Part shown: positions 1 through 7,653 of the stretch, piece after piece
Layout of the letters: each line of letters begins with the position of its first letter
Numbering within the stretch: the first letter of the stretch is position 1
Assembly (NCBI GenBank): GCA_045631905.1
Contig: JAZQVO010000036.1
Location: 1-20,816, forward strand
Reading direction: 5' to 3'
Source: HGM04593 sp045631905
GTDB taxonomy: Bacteria > Bacteroidota > Bacteroidia > Bacteroidales > Bacteroidaceae
Length of the DNA: 20,816 nt
Program-made: the position numbers and the translations under genes
The notes under the pieces: generated by a model
Seen by the model: only the letters and a program-made list of their open reading frames with translations
The model's database searches: none
Told to the model about the DNA's origin: nothing

Positions 1-5
1 ATATT

Positions 6-79
6 GGTGCGTTAGTTCAGTTGGTTAGAATACATGCCTGTCACGCATGGGGTCACGGGTTCGAGTCCCGTACGCACCG
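6..79 (+). tRNA. tRNA-Asp (anticodon GUC)
   Basis: The sequence folds as a standard cloverleaf. A 7-bp acceptor stem pairs GGTGCGT (6-12) with ACGCACC (72-78). The anticodon stem CATGC/GCATG encloses a 7-nt loop with GTC at 40-42, and the T arm contains GGTTCGAGTCC. The discriminator base is G79, the expected identity base for Asp tRNAs. The CCA end is not encoded. Its promoter lies left of the window. A hairpin terminator follows directly. Confidence 0.97.
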
Positions 80-82
80 CAA

Positions 83-119
83 ACGAGTTCCAAAGAAATT
101 TGGGACTCGTTTTTGTTTT
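83..119 (+). terminator. Rho-independent terminator of tRNA-Asp
   Basis: A 12-bp stem pairs ACGAGTTCCAAA (83-94) with TTTGGGACTCGT (99-110), with one T-G wobble and a GAAA loop. It is followed by TTTTGTTTT. It separates the tRNA from the RM operon downstream. Confidence 0.85.
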
Positions 120-226
120 AATAAACCGCAAGGGTGCGAGCAGAGGGTAAAGCATTTAATCTGTATAAACTTATGATATGCACAAAAATAGCCAAACATT
201 GTGCGCGAGAATAGAACAAAAAGGTT

Positions 227-234
227 TATCTTTG
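227..234 (+). promoter_or_regulatory. Possible -7 element for the RM operon
   Basis: TATCTTTG matches the Bacteroidota -7 consensus TAnnTTTG and lies 75 nt before the first methyltransferase ATG. No clear TTTG is found 19 nt upstream; the nearest is TTG at 199-201. The leader then holds a 6-bp inverted repeat, ATTAGT (269-274) with ACTAAT (281-286), and another ACTAAT at 295-300. No controller-protein gene was seen. Confidence 0.35.
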
Positions 235-308
235 TTGATAATTGTTACGACTAAACCTAATGCGAGATATTAGTTTTTGCACTAATACGACAATACTAAT
301 AAGAACAA

Positions 309-1178
309 ATGTCAAATAAAAAATACATCAAATCGCCAATGAATTATATTGGTGGTAAATTTCGTTTGTTGGAACAAATATTACCTTTGTTTCCACAACA
401 TATTGATAAATTTGTTGATTTGTTTGCTGGAGGGTGCAATGTTGCAATAAATGTTTCTGCAAATAAAATTTTTTGTAATGATAATTTGTTTTATATTATA
501 GATTTATATAAGTATTTCAAACAATCACCACTAGAAACCATTCTTGCAGAAATATACAAGCACATCAATTTGTATTCTCTATCTAAAACAAACGAGGAGG
601 GATATAAAGAACTTCGATGCAAATACAATATAGACAAAGAACCAATAAAGCTATTTCTGCTTATATGTTATTCTTTTAACCACCAAATAAGATACAACAG
701 GTCTCATAGTTTTACTACTCCTTTTGGCAAGGAGCGAAGTCAATATAACAGCAACATAGAGTGTAATTTGATAAACTTTATAAACAAAATACAGAACGCA
801 GATTTTTATTTTACGAAAAAAGATTTTAGGGAATATGATTTTTCCAATTTGACAGAAAATGATTTTATATATTGCGACCCACCTTACTTAATTACGTTAG
901 GCTCTTACAACGATGGGAAAAGAGGTTTTAACGGTTGGAGTAAACAAGATGAAATACAGTTGCTGAAATTACTTGATGAAGTTAATGACAAAAATATTAA
1001 GTTCGCATTGTCAAATGTATTATTTCATAAAGGTAAAAGAAATGAGATATTATTAGAATGGTTAAACAATAATAAATATCGGATACATCATTTATCTATG
1101 AATTATGCTAATTCAAGTTACCATATAGCTAATACAGAAGATAGAACAAGTGATGAGGTTCTAATTACGAATTATTGA
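309..1178 (+). CDS. D12-class (Dam/DpnM-like) DNA adenine N6-methyltransferase
   Basis: The 289-residue product is a predicted SAM-dependent methylase that transfers a methyl group to N6 of adenine in a specific DNA target. In sequence order it shows the SAM-binding motif X (PMNYIGGK, residues 10-17), motif I (VDLFAGG, 36-42) and catalytic motif IV DPPY (190-193). This X-I-IV order defines the alpha class, family MethyltransfD12. The FNHQIRYN...TPFGKER stretch (123-142) is typical of Dam/DpnM relatives. Length is normal for the family. It is the first gene of an AT-rich operon with a second methylase and an endonuclease, so its role is to protect host DNA from the partner nuclease. The target sequence cannot be read from the protein. 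Confidence 0.92.
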   Translation: MSNKKYIKSPMNYIGGKFRLLEQILPLFPQHIDKFVDLFAGGCNVAINVSANKIFCNDNLFYIIDLYKYFKQSPLETILAEIYKHINLYSLSKTNEEGYKELRCKYNIDKEPIKLFLLICYSFNHQIRYNRSHSFTTPFGKERSQYNSNIECNLINFINKIQNADFYFTKKDFREYDFSNLTENDFIYCDPPYLITLGSYNDGKRGFNGWSKQDEIQLLKLLDEVNDKNIKFALSNVLFHKGKRNEILLEWLNNNKYRIHHLSMNYANSSYHIANTEDRTSDEVLITNY

Positions 1179-1183
1179 ATATA

Positions 1184-2254
1184 ATGAGATACATTGGAAA
1201 TAAAGAAAATATCGTCGATAAGATATTTTGTATAATGCAAGACTGCGGATTAAAAGGAACCCGTTTCTTTGATTTTTTTTCAGGAACAACCAATGTCGCT
1301 CGTTTTTTCAAAAAGAAAGGCTTTGAGGTTGGCTCATGTGATATGTTATATCTTTCATTTTGTCTGCAAAAAGCATACATAGAAAACAACGAAGAACCTA
1401 AATTCACAGATTTGTTATCAGAAATACCACTTATCAACACAAATCTTTTTAGTTGTACTCCACTCGAATATGTTGTAAATTTTTTGAATAACATAAAACC
1501 TCAACATGGTTTTATATATAACAATTATACACCTGATGGTACAAGTGGATTAGAACAACCACGAATGTATTTTAGTTCGGAAAATGGAGCAAAAATTGAT
1601 GCAATAAGATTACAAATAGAAGATTGGTATATAAGCAATAGAATTAGTGAGCAAGAATATTTTATATTACTTGCTTGCCTAATAGAATCTGTGCCATATT
1701 ACGCTAATATAGCAGGGGTTTATGCTGCTTTTCAAAAAAAATGGGACCCAAGAGCATTAAAACAATTAAAGTTGAGAACAATAGATATTATTAAAAATAA
1801 AAAAAAGAATGTTGTTTATAATGAGGATAGTATTTCTATCTGTAATAGAATAGATACAGACATCCTATATTTAGACCCACCTTATAATGAACGACAATAT
1901 GCCCCCAATTATCACGTATTAGAAACAATCGCAAAATATGACAATCCGAAAATTAAAGGTGTTACAGGAATGAGAGATTATTCTAAACAAAAATCGTCAT
2001 TTTGTTCAACTAATACAGCTTTAAGAGATTTATCATATATCGCAAGTTCTTGCAAATATAAATATTTAGTTCTAAGCTATAATTCAGAAGGTATTATGCC
2101 TCAAGAGGAAATAATATCAACATTGTCAATGTATGGGAAAGTGATACTTAAACAATTTGAGCATGCTAGATACAAAAGCAATAATAAAGGATTATCGCAA
2201 ACAAAAAGAACGGTTTTTGAACAATTATATATATTAGAGAAATATGAAAAATAA
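1184..2254 (+). CDS. Second D12-class adenine methyltransferase, M.FokI-type
   Basis: The 356-residue product is another N6-adenine methylase, unlike the first. Motif X is at the N terminus (MRYIGNKENIVDKI), motif I is FFDFFSGTTNVA (28-39), and DPPY is at 231-234 within LYLDPPYNERQYAPNYH. The NERQYxxNYHxLETIAxYDNPxIxGxTGxR run (235-264) is, as I recall the family, characteristic of M.FokI, M.StsI and LlaI-type type IIS methylases. I chose the ATG at 1184 over the TTG at 1175 because it lies beyond the previous stop and starts at motif X. It overlaps the endonuclease gene by 11 nt. A second, dissimilar adenine methylase in one RM unit usually means an asymmetric site in which each enzyme modifies one strand; that is inference. 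Confidence 0.9.
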   Translation: MRYIGNKENIVDKIFCIMQDCGLKGTRFFDFFSGTTNVARFFKKKGFEVGSCDMLYLSFCLQKAYIENNEEPKFTDLLSEIPLINTNLFSCTPLEYVVNFLNNIKPQHGFIYNNYTPDGTSGLEQPRMYFSSENGAKIDAIRLQIEDWYISNRISEQEYFILLACLIESVPYYANIAGVYAAFQKKWDPRALKQLKLRTIDIIKNKKKNVVYNEDSISICNRIDTDILYLDPPYNERQYAPNYHVLETIAKYDNPKIKGVTGMRDYSKQKSSFCSTNTALRDLSYIASSCKYKYLVLSYNSEGIMPQEEIISTLSMYGKVILKQFEHARYKSNNKGLSQTKRTVFEQLYILEKYEK

Positions 2255-3662
2255 TCTTTGGATTTTAACAGAAGAACGTCCTAAAATAACAGTCATAGTA
2301 AAAATCTTACAAGAATTTGCAAGAGATTATAGATGTAGTTTCTTTATTAACGCATTACAGATTGTACCAATCTTGGACAAAGAGAATAAGTTTACATTTA
2401 CTTATGAAATTGTTGGCGTAACAAACAGAAATGAAAATAGTTTTGATAAAATATTTCTAAAAACAGTATCTGGCAAATCCAGTTTTGTAGATTTTCTTGT
2501 TTTTCTGCAAGAATCGGAACCTAAAATCGATGATAAACCTATATACGCTATTGAAGAAACAAAAACAGATGATAGCGAAAGCAGGAATACAGGTGTCTAT
2601 CAACGATGTTCGAAATTTGTGTTTATACAAAGCTATTATCCTACTGTTAAGAAGATTATGCTCTATGAATTACAAATAGAGCAAAAGAAAGAACCAACAG
2701 AAACAAATATTTTTGGAACTAGATTACTCCTAACACTTGGTGTAAATATTCTTGGCAAACAACTAGATACAAAAATATATACGCCATTCAAAAGTATAGA
2801 AGAGTTAATATCTTTTAAGCAAAAGATGAGAAAAGCTCCCAAAGGCAATACGCCAATCAATATAACAAAGTTTGATAATCGTATTGAAGTTTCGGGAAGA
2901 CTTGAAAAGTCAGGTGGATTATCGCACGACCCCAATATAGGCGCATTAAGTATCATTTCTGCCGTTATACGAAAATTAGGTTGGAATAAAGATATTGTTA
3001 TTACTCAACACGGACTAACGCAAAAAATGATTGGACGGAATAATAAATTCATACAGATAGCAAATGTTATTGGTATTAAGATAGATGGATTGTCTATTCC
3101 AAAAACTACACTGCCAACCGACTATTGGCATTATGATACAACTGGAGAAAAATTGGGTACAATATTTATACATATCACTTCTGAAAATTTTGAAAATGCT
3201 TATTCAATCTTTGAAAATCATGCAGGGTGTGAGAAGGGGTATTTTATGACTGATAAAGGCGAACCAATAGCATTACCCAAGTATGTAAATAGAACAGCTT
3301 ATAAACAAGGTGATAAAACGTCTATATATTATATTCCTGACTTGATTCTTTTTGATAAAAAGAAAAAGGAGATTATCAATATCGAAGGAAAAAAATATGA
3401 AAATATGCTTTTAGGCATTCAAGAACTTAATAATTACGATGATATTGAAAGAGATTTTATCAATAAATATTATCCATCTTGTGATATTATAAGAACAGTG
3501 GTTCTCTATGGTAGCTGCAATGAAAAGATAAACAAAAAAGAAGTCGGATTTTTACTTAACCAAAATGGAGTGCTAGTACTTGGCCCTCTACCTCCAAATT
3601 TGTTTACAAGAGCAATTTATAACTTAAAATCATTTTGGAATGGTGAGCAAACATTAGAATAA
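2244..3662 (+). CDS. Predicted type II (probably type IIS) restriction endonuclease
   Basis: The 472-residue product is soluble, with no signal peptide or membrane segment. I do not recognise a named enzyme. The nuclease call rests on position (third gene of a methylase-methylase-nuclease operon, overlapping the second methylase by 11 nt) and on two PD-(D/E)xK-like motifs. The C-terminal one is classical: PD at 365-366, 14 residues, then E381-G-K383. The N-terminal one is FVDFLVF (D83) followed by IEETKT (E105-T-K107) and then TDDSESRNTGVYQR (108-121). Either may be the catalytic site, or each could cut one strand. It lacks the FokI length and layout I know. Nearest alternatives are a nicking enzyme or a Mrr-like nuclease. 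Its translation start inside the methylase gene would delay nuclease synthesis relative to protection. Confidence 0.78.
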   Translation: MKNNLWILTEERPKITVIVKILQEFARDYRCSFFINALQIVPILDKENKFTFTYEIVGVTNRNENSFDKIFLKTVSGKSSFVDFLVFLQESEPKIDDKPIYAIEETKTDDSESRNTGVYQRCSKFVFIQSYYPTVKKIMLYELQIEQKKEPTETNIFGTRLLLTLGVNILGKQLDTKIYTPFKSIEELISFKQKMRKAPKGNTPINITKFDNRIEVSGRLEKSGGLSHDPNIGALSIISAVIRKLGWNKDIVITQHGLTQKMIGRNNKFIQIANVIGIKIDGLSIPKTTLPTDYWHYDTTGEKLGTIFIHITSENFENAYSIFENHAGCEKGYFMTDKGEPIALPKYVNRTAYKQGDKTSIYYIPDLILFDKKKKEIINIEGKKYENMLLGIQELNNYDDIERDFINKYYPSCDIIRTVVLYGSCNEKINKKEVGFLLNQNGVLVLGPLPPNLFTRAIYNLKSFWNGEQTLE

Positions 3663-3695
3663 CCTTTTCCTATGTTATATTCTCTTTTAAATAAC

Positions 3696-3703
3696 TACAT
3701 TTG
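3696..3703 (+). promoter_or_regulatory. -7 element for the LOG-family gene
   Basis: TACATTTG matches TAnnTTTG exactly and lies 33 nt before the ATG at 3737. The -33 region is weak (TGTT at 3673-3676). It overlaps the upstream in-frame TTG at 3701, which argues against that TTG as the start. Confidence 0.5.
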
Positions 3704-3736
3704 AAGGCTCGCACAACACACAAACAGCCTGTTACT

Positions 3737-4882
3737 ATGAACAAATACACCGAGATTGAGAGCAGAGAGGCTCTGTCGGCTCTTTTAAAGAAGAAGAGCG
3801 TGCTTAGGCACTATGCCTTCCAAAATATAGAGTTTGGAGAAGAGGCTATGCAATGTTTTTTCGAGGATTGTATATTTTTCGGGTGCAACACGCCCGACGC
3901 TATGTTAAAAAGGCTCTCACCCGATTGTTACATTCTACCCACATTACCCTCCCCCTTCAACATGTTTCTTGCCCGTCTCTACACCGCAAGTGACCTCTAC
4001 GAGGGATATAACCACCTGGAGCCCGAGACCTTTGACAGCTGTTACGACACACGCATATACAGGCACTATATATCGCATGGCAAACAGGCGGGCGATATTG
4101 CCGAAACTGTTGCACGAGCATTACACGACCACTCGGTGAGCGATGCGTTACACGACATGCTTGCCAAGCACGACGAGCGCAGTGTGGTTGCCATAATGGG
4201 TGGTCACGCGCTGTTGCGCACCGATGCCAACTATCGCAAGGTGGTACTCATAGGCAAACAGCTTGCCGAGAGAGGGTGTCTTGTTGTTACAGGCGGAGGA
4301 CCGGGTGCCATGGAGGCTGCCCACCTTGGCGTGTGGCTGGCCGGACACAGCGACGAGGTGGTAGAGACCGCTATTGCGTTGCTCGCGCATGCTCCCTCGC
4401 ACAGCGACGAGGGGTGGCTCTCTTCGGCCTTTGAGTTGATGAAGAAAATTCCTCGCAAGGAGACACACGACAGCATCGGTATACCCACATGGTTCTACGG
4501 GCACGAACCCGCCACACCTTTTGCCTCGCACATAGCAAAATATTTCGACAACAGCATACGCGAAGATATACTGCTCACTATTGCCAAAGGGGGCATCATA
4601 TACTCGCCGGGGAGTGCAGGAACGATGCAGGAGATTTTTCAAGATGCAGCACAAAACCACTACCTCACCTGTGGCTACGCAAGCCCCATGGTGTTCCTGG
4701 GCTGTGAATATTGGAGAGCCCACCTACCTGTCTACCCTCTGTTGCAGGAGCTTGCAAAAAGCGGTTGTTACAAGAACCTGCTACTCACCCTCACCGACAG
4801 CGCCGACGAGGCTGTGGAAGCTATATTAAAATTTAGGCTCACCTGCGAAGGCAGAGGGGGAGGTAAGAAAACTTTCTTTTAA
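3737..4882 (+). CDS. LOG-family (lysine decarboxylase-like) nucleotide monophosphate phosphoribohydrolase-type protein
   Basis: The 381-residue cytoplasmic protein has a Rossmann fold. Residues 186-198 carry VTGGGPGAMEAAHLG and, near 291, PGSAGTMQEIF. The latter is a variant of the LOG signature PGGxGTxxE with Ser for the second Gly. Family members hydrolyse the N-glycosidic bond of nucleoside 5'-monophosphates, releasing the base and ribose 5-phosphate. An N-terminal region of about 130 residues precedes the LOG core, so it belongs to the long forms rather than the ~190-residue LOG proteins. The ATG at 3737 is preferred because the upstream TTG sits inside the -7 element. Base composition returns to the higher G+C of the chromosome here, marking the right edge of the RM island. 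Substrate is unknown. Confidence 0.8.
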   Translation: MNKYTEIESREALSALLKKKSVLRHYAFQNIEFGEEAMQCFFEDCIFFGCNTPDAMLKRLSPDCYILPTLPSPFNMFLARLYTASDLYEGYNHLEPETFDSCYDTRIYRHYISHGKQAGDIAETVARALHDHSVSDALHDMLAKHDERSVVAIMGGHALLRTDANYRKVVLIGKQLAERGCLVVTGGGPGAMEAAHLGVWLAGHSDEVVETAIALLAHAPSHSDEGWLSSAFELMKKIPRKETHDSIGIPTWFYGHEPATPFASHIAKYFDNSIREDILLTIAKGGIIYSPGSAGTMQEIFQDAAQNHYLTCGYASPMVFLGCEYWRAHLPVYPLLQELAKSGCYKNLLLTLTDSADEAVEAILKFRLTCEGRGGGKKTFF

Positions 4883-4892
4883 TTTTTCGGTA

Positions 4893-5081
4893 TTATTCGG
4901 CCTCAACAGGAGAACCGCAATATTTGCATGTTGGGCATGCGCGAGCATATTTTTCGACACAAAAGGAGCATATATCTCCGCAGACAGGGCATTTGTAGAG
5001 CGACCGTCCTGCAAGGCTACGCAAAAGAGAAAAACGAGATACCCGGGTGTTGCATTTATTAAATTCTATTCTCTTTTTCAT
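4893..5081 (-). CDS. Small cysteine-rich protein, probable zinc ribbon
   Basis: The 62-residue product has a basic N terminus (about 30 residues) and then seven cysteines: C31xxC34, C38xxC41, C49xxC52, C55. This pattern fits a compact zinc-binding fold. It starts with a good ATG. A near-consensus promoter sits 54 nt upstream on the same strand (GTTG, 19 nt, CATCTTTG). It converges on the LOG gene with a 10-nt gap and lies beyond the fcl terminator, so it is probably its own transcription unit. I do not recognise a named family. The regular CxxC spacing and the promoter favour a real gene, but shortness keeps confidence moderate. Confidence 0.55.
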   Translation of the reverse strand: MKKRIEFNKCNTRVSRFSLLRSLAGRSLYKCPVCGDICSFCVEKYARACPTCKYCGSPVEAE

Positions 5082-5134
5082 ATCAAAGAGTGGTTTCGAG
5101 GCATAAAAACGTGCGGTTGCAACATTTTATAGGC

Positions 5135-5165
5135 CAAAGATGTATGTTGCATACACATAAACAAC
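5135..5165 (-). promoter_or_regulatory. Promoter of the small cysteine-rich gene
   Basis: Read on the minus strand, GTTG (5165-5162) is followed after exactly 19 nt by CATCTTTG (5142-5135). This is one mismatch from each Bacteroidota consensus box (TTTG, TAnnTTTG). An inverted repeat GCAACAT (5119-5125) / ATGTTGC (5144-5150) brackets the -7 box and could be an operator. Confidence 0.45.
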
Positions 5166-5186
5166 ATTATTCCCGGCTTTGTTCAA

Positions 5187-5224
5187 CACAAAAAAATCAA
5201 CCCTGCGGGGTTGATTTTTTTGTG
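5187..5224. terminator. Strong bidirectional hairpin terminator after gmd-fcl
   Basis: A perfect 17-bp stem (5187-5203 with 5208-5224) has a TGCG loop, a GC-rich top (AACCC/GGGTT) and A7/T7 flanks. It works as an intrinsic terminator on either strand. It begins 8 nt after the fcl stop on the minus strand. Confidence 0.9.
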
Positions 5225-5232
5225 TAAACCTC

Positions 5233-6174
5233 TTACCTTTCGGCTCTCATGGGGTTTGAGAGAAAATCTTCGTATGCAAGGCGTATACCGTCGGCAAGTT
5301 CGGTGGTGTAACGCCAACCGAGCGCAGCGCTCTTCGACACATCGAGCAACTTGCGAGGGGTACCGTTGGGCTTGCTTGTATCCCACAAAATCTCGCCCTC
5401 GTAACCTACTGCTTTTGCTACCAGCTCGGTAAGTTCTTTGATGCTCACCTCCTTGCCCGTTCCGGCGTTCACGGTCTCGTTACCGCTGTAATTGTTCATG
5501 AGGAAGACGCAGAGGTTGGCAAGGTCATCGACATAGAGAAACTCGCGCATGGGCGTTCCGTCGCCCCAGCAGGTAACACTTGCAAGGCCCGCCTCTTTTG
5601 CTTCGTGGAAACGACGTATGAGGGCCGGGAGCACATGGCTGTGCGTGGGGTGATAGTTGTCGTTAGGGCCATACAGGTTGGTAGGCATCACACTTATGTA
5701 GTCGGTACCATACTGACGGTTGAGATACTCGCAATATTTAAGGCCCGAAATTTTTGCAAGCGCATATGCCTCGTTGGTAGGCTCAAGCTCCGATGTAAGC
5801 AGACAGCTCTCTTTCATGGGCTGGGGAGCCATGCGTGGGTAGATGCACGACGAACCAAGAAACTGCAACTTCTTGCAACCGTTGCGCCAAGCGGCGTTTA
5901 TTACGTTCATCTCGAGCATCATATTGTCGTACATAAAGTCGGCAAGAGCCGATTGATTGGCCACGATACCGCCAACCTTTGCAGCGGCAAGAAAAACATA
6001 TTCGGGTTTTTCGGTTGCAAAAAACCTCTCCACCTGTTCCTGACGGCAGAGGTCAAGTTCTGCATGTGTGCGAGTTATGATATTTTCGTAACCCTGACGC
6101 TGTAACTCTCTCACAATAGCCGAGCCCACCATGCCACGATGACCGGCTACATATATCTTGGCATTTTTATCCAT
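5233..6174 (-). CDS. fcl: GDP-L-fucose synthase (GDP-4-keto-6-deoxymannose epimerase/reductase)
   Basis: The 313-residue product matches the family length. It converts GDP-4-keto-6-deoxy-D-mannose to GDP-L-fucose by 3,5-epimerisation and NADPH-dependent reduction in the cytoplasm. It is an extended short-chain dehydrogenase/reductase. The NADP-binding GxxGxxG is G11-H-R-G14-M-V-G17, and the catalytic set is GSSC (107-110), Tyr137 and Lys141 in EAYALAK. The PTNLYGPNDNYHP stretch is typical of Fcl. It starts 7 nt after the gmd stop and is the last gene of that operon, ended by a hairpin terminator. Product goes to fucosylated capsule, lipopolysaccharide or glycoprotein; no fucosyltransferase is in the window. 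Confidence 0.97.
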   Translation of the reverse strand: MDKNAKIYVAGHRGMVGSAIVRELQRQGYENIITRTHAELDLCRQEQVERFFATEKPEYVFLAAAKVGGIVANQSALADFMYDNMMLEMNVINAAWRNGCKKLQFLGSSCIYPRMAPQPMKESCLLTSELEPTNEAYALAKISGLKYCEYLNRQYGTDYISVMPTNLYGPNDNYHPTHSHVLPALIRRFHEAKEAGLASVTCWGDGTPMREFLYVDDLANLCVFLMNNYSGNETVNAGTGKEVSIKELTELVAKAVGYEGEILWDTSKPNGTPRKLLDVSKSAALGWRYTTELADGIRLAYEDFLSNPMRAER

Positions 6175-6181
6175 GATGCTA

Positions 6182-7279
6182 TTATTTGTCTATTCCACGC
6201 TCAAGATATTCGGCAAGGTTGGTCTTTATATGCTCCTCGGCACGTTCAACAGCAACCTTTGCCATGTCCGACTCGACCATTATTCTCACGAGCTCCTCAA
6301 AGGGAGTTTTTGCAGGGTCCCAGCCGAGCCTTGCACGCGCTTTTGAGGGGTCGCCCCAGAGGTTTACCACGTCGGTGGGACGGAAAAAGTCGGGCGATAC
6401 CTCTATGATAACCTTTCCTGTCGCCTTGTCGATACCCTTCTCCTCGGCATCTTCACCCACAAACTCAAGCTCTATGCCCACATGCTTGAAAGCATAGTAA
6501 CAGAAGTCGCGCACCGAGTGCTGAACACCCGTTGCAATAACAAAATCCTCGGGTTTTTCGTTCTGCAACATCAACCACATGCACTCTACATAGTCTTTTG
6601 CATAACCCCAGTCGCGCAACGAAGAGAGGTTGCCAAGATAGAGCTTCTCCTGCTTGCCCTGTGCTATACGCGCGGCGGCAAGGGTGATTTTACGGGTTAC
6701 AAATGTCTCGCCACGACGCTCGCTTTCGTGATTAAAGAGAATACCCGAACAGCAGAACATATTGTATGCCTCGCGATACTCCTTAACTATCCAGTGACCA
6801 TAGAGCTTTGCCACAGCATAAGGGCTGTAAGGGTGGAAGGGTGTATTTTCGTTCTGAGGAACCTCCTCGACCTTGCCATAAAGCTCCGATGTAGAGGCCT
6901 GATATATGCGACATGTGCTTGCAAGGCCAGTAAGACGCACAGCCTCCAAAATGCGGAGAACACCTGTTGCATCGACATTAGCCGTAAACTCGGGAGAGTC
7001 GAAACTCACCTGCACATGGCTCTGTGCGGCAAGGTTGTATATCTCATCGGGGCGCACCTTGCCTATCACCTGAATGAGGCTCATTGAGTCGCCCAAGTCG
7101 GCGTAATGAAGGTGAAAGCGGGGGTTCCCTTCGAGGTGAGCGATGCGCTCGCGATAATCGACCGAAGAGCGACGAATTGTTCCGTGCACATCATATCCTT
7201 TACTCAATAAGAACTCGGAAAGGAAAGAACCGTCCTGCCCTGTGATACCCGTAATGAGAGCTTTTTTCATTGTTGTCAT
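6182..7279 (-). CDS. gmd: GDP-mannose 4,6-dehydratase
   Basis: The 365-residue product catalyses the first committed step to GDP-L-fucose: GDP-D-mannose to GDP-4-keto-6-deoxymannose, with bound NADP. The N-terminal Rossmann motif is GITGQDGSFL (11-20), and TIRRSSVDYRERI (34-46) is a Gmd hallmark. The catalytic Thr/Ser-Glu region is ASTSELYG (128-135), with Tyr154 and Lys158 in SPYAVAK. The NHESERRGETFVTRKI segment is also conserved. The start could be the ATG at 7279 (MTTMKK) or the one at 7270 (MKKALITG); family members usually begin like the latter. It is first in a two-gene operon with fcl and the two enzymes act consecutively. Confidence 0.97.
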   Translation of the reverse strand: MTTMKKALITGITGQDGSFLSEFLLSKGYDVHGTIRRSSVDYRERIAHLEGNPRFHLHYADLGDSMSLIQVIGKVRPDEIYNLAAQSHVQVSFDSPEFTANVDATGVLRILEAVRLTGLASTCRIYQASTSELYGKVEEVPQNENTPFHPYSPYAVAKLYGHWIVKEYREAYNMFCCSGILFNHESERRGETFVTRKITLAAARIAQGKQEKLYLGNLSSLRDWGYAKDYVECMWLMLQNEKPEDFVIATGVQHSVRDFCYYAFKHVGIELEFVGEDAEEKGIDKATGKVIIEVSPDFFRPTDVVNLWGDPSKARARLGWDPAKTPFEELVRIMVESDMAKVAVERAEEHIKTNLAEYLERGIDK

Positions 7280-7328
7280 AATTTTTTGTATGTTTAATAT
7301 TATATCGCCAAGACCTTATCAAACTGCA

Positions 7329-7361
7329 TAAAGATAATCATAAAACTTTATAATTTACAAA
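7329..7361 (-). promoter_or_regulatory. Possible promoter of gmd-fcl
   Basis: On the minus strand TTTG (7361-7358) is followed after 21 nt by TATCTTTA (7336-7329), one base off the -7 consensus. It is about 50 nt upstream of gmd. Spacing is slightly long, so the call is tentative. Confidence 0.35.
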
Positions 7362-7560
7362 ATATTGCGTCATGTTAAACAAATTATTTATTCTTATGTT
7401 TAAACAACCACTTGCATGCCTATAAAACCCTTTGTAAAAAAACGATTATTAATATTAACAAAAGCAAAAAAATAACCCCTCGACGCTCCCCTTTTGAAAA
7501 ATAAAAATAAAACCTCATATTAAAATGTGCTAAAAAGCGGTTTTCACCTGTTTGGTATAT

Positions 7561-7569
7561 TACATTTGC
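7561..7569 (+). promoter_or_regulatory. -7 element for the VanZ-like gene
   Basis: TACATTTGC is a full match to the extended Bacteroidota -7 consensus TAnnTTTGC. The upstream box is poor (TTTT at 7541-7544, 16 nt away). It predicts a leader of roughly 75-80 nt before the ATG at 7654. Confidence 0.55.
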
Positions 7570-7653
7570 AAACCTTTTAAGGTCGCATCTCATATATATA
7601 TACAAATATACTAATTTAACGAATATTGCGACTTAATAAATAAAGAAACATTG

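Larger units (their letters stand above)
7280..7653. other. AT-rich intergenic region between divergent gmd and the VanZ-like gene
   Basis: This 374-nt stretch has no supportable gene. It is strongly A+T rich with several A runs. It holds the putative gmd promoter near its left edge and a rightward promoter at 7561-7569. Nothing else recognisable was seen: no hairpin with a T tract and no RNA motif I can name. Confidence 0.6.

Noticed and set aside
2244..3662. Naming the endonuclease FokI, StsI or another specific enzyme
   Set aside because: The FokI-like signature is in the second methylase only; the nuclease differs in length and motif layout from what I know of FokI, and I cannot run a search.
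3600..3740. A duplicated tRNA-Asp 3' end as attachment site at the right edge of the RM operon
   Set aside because: I looked for the TTCGAGTCCCGTACGCACC end and its partial forms and found none.
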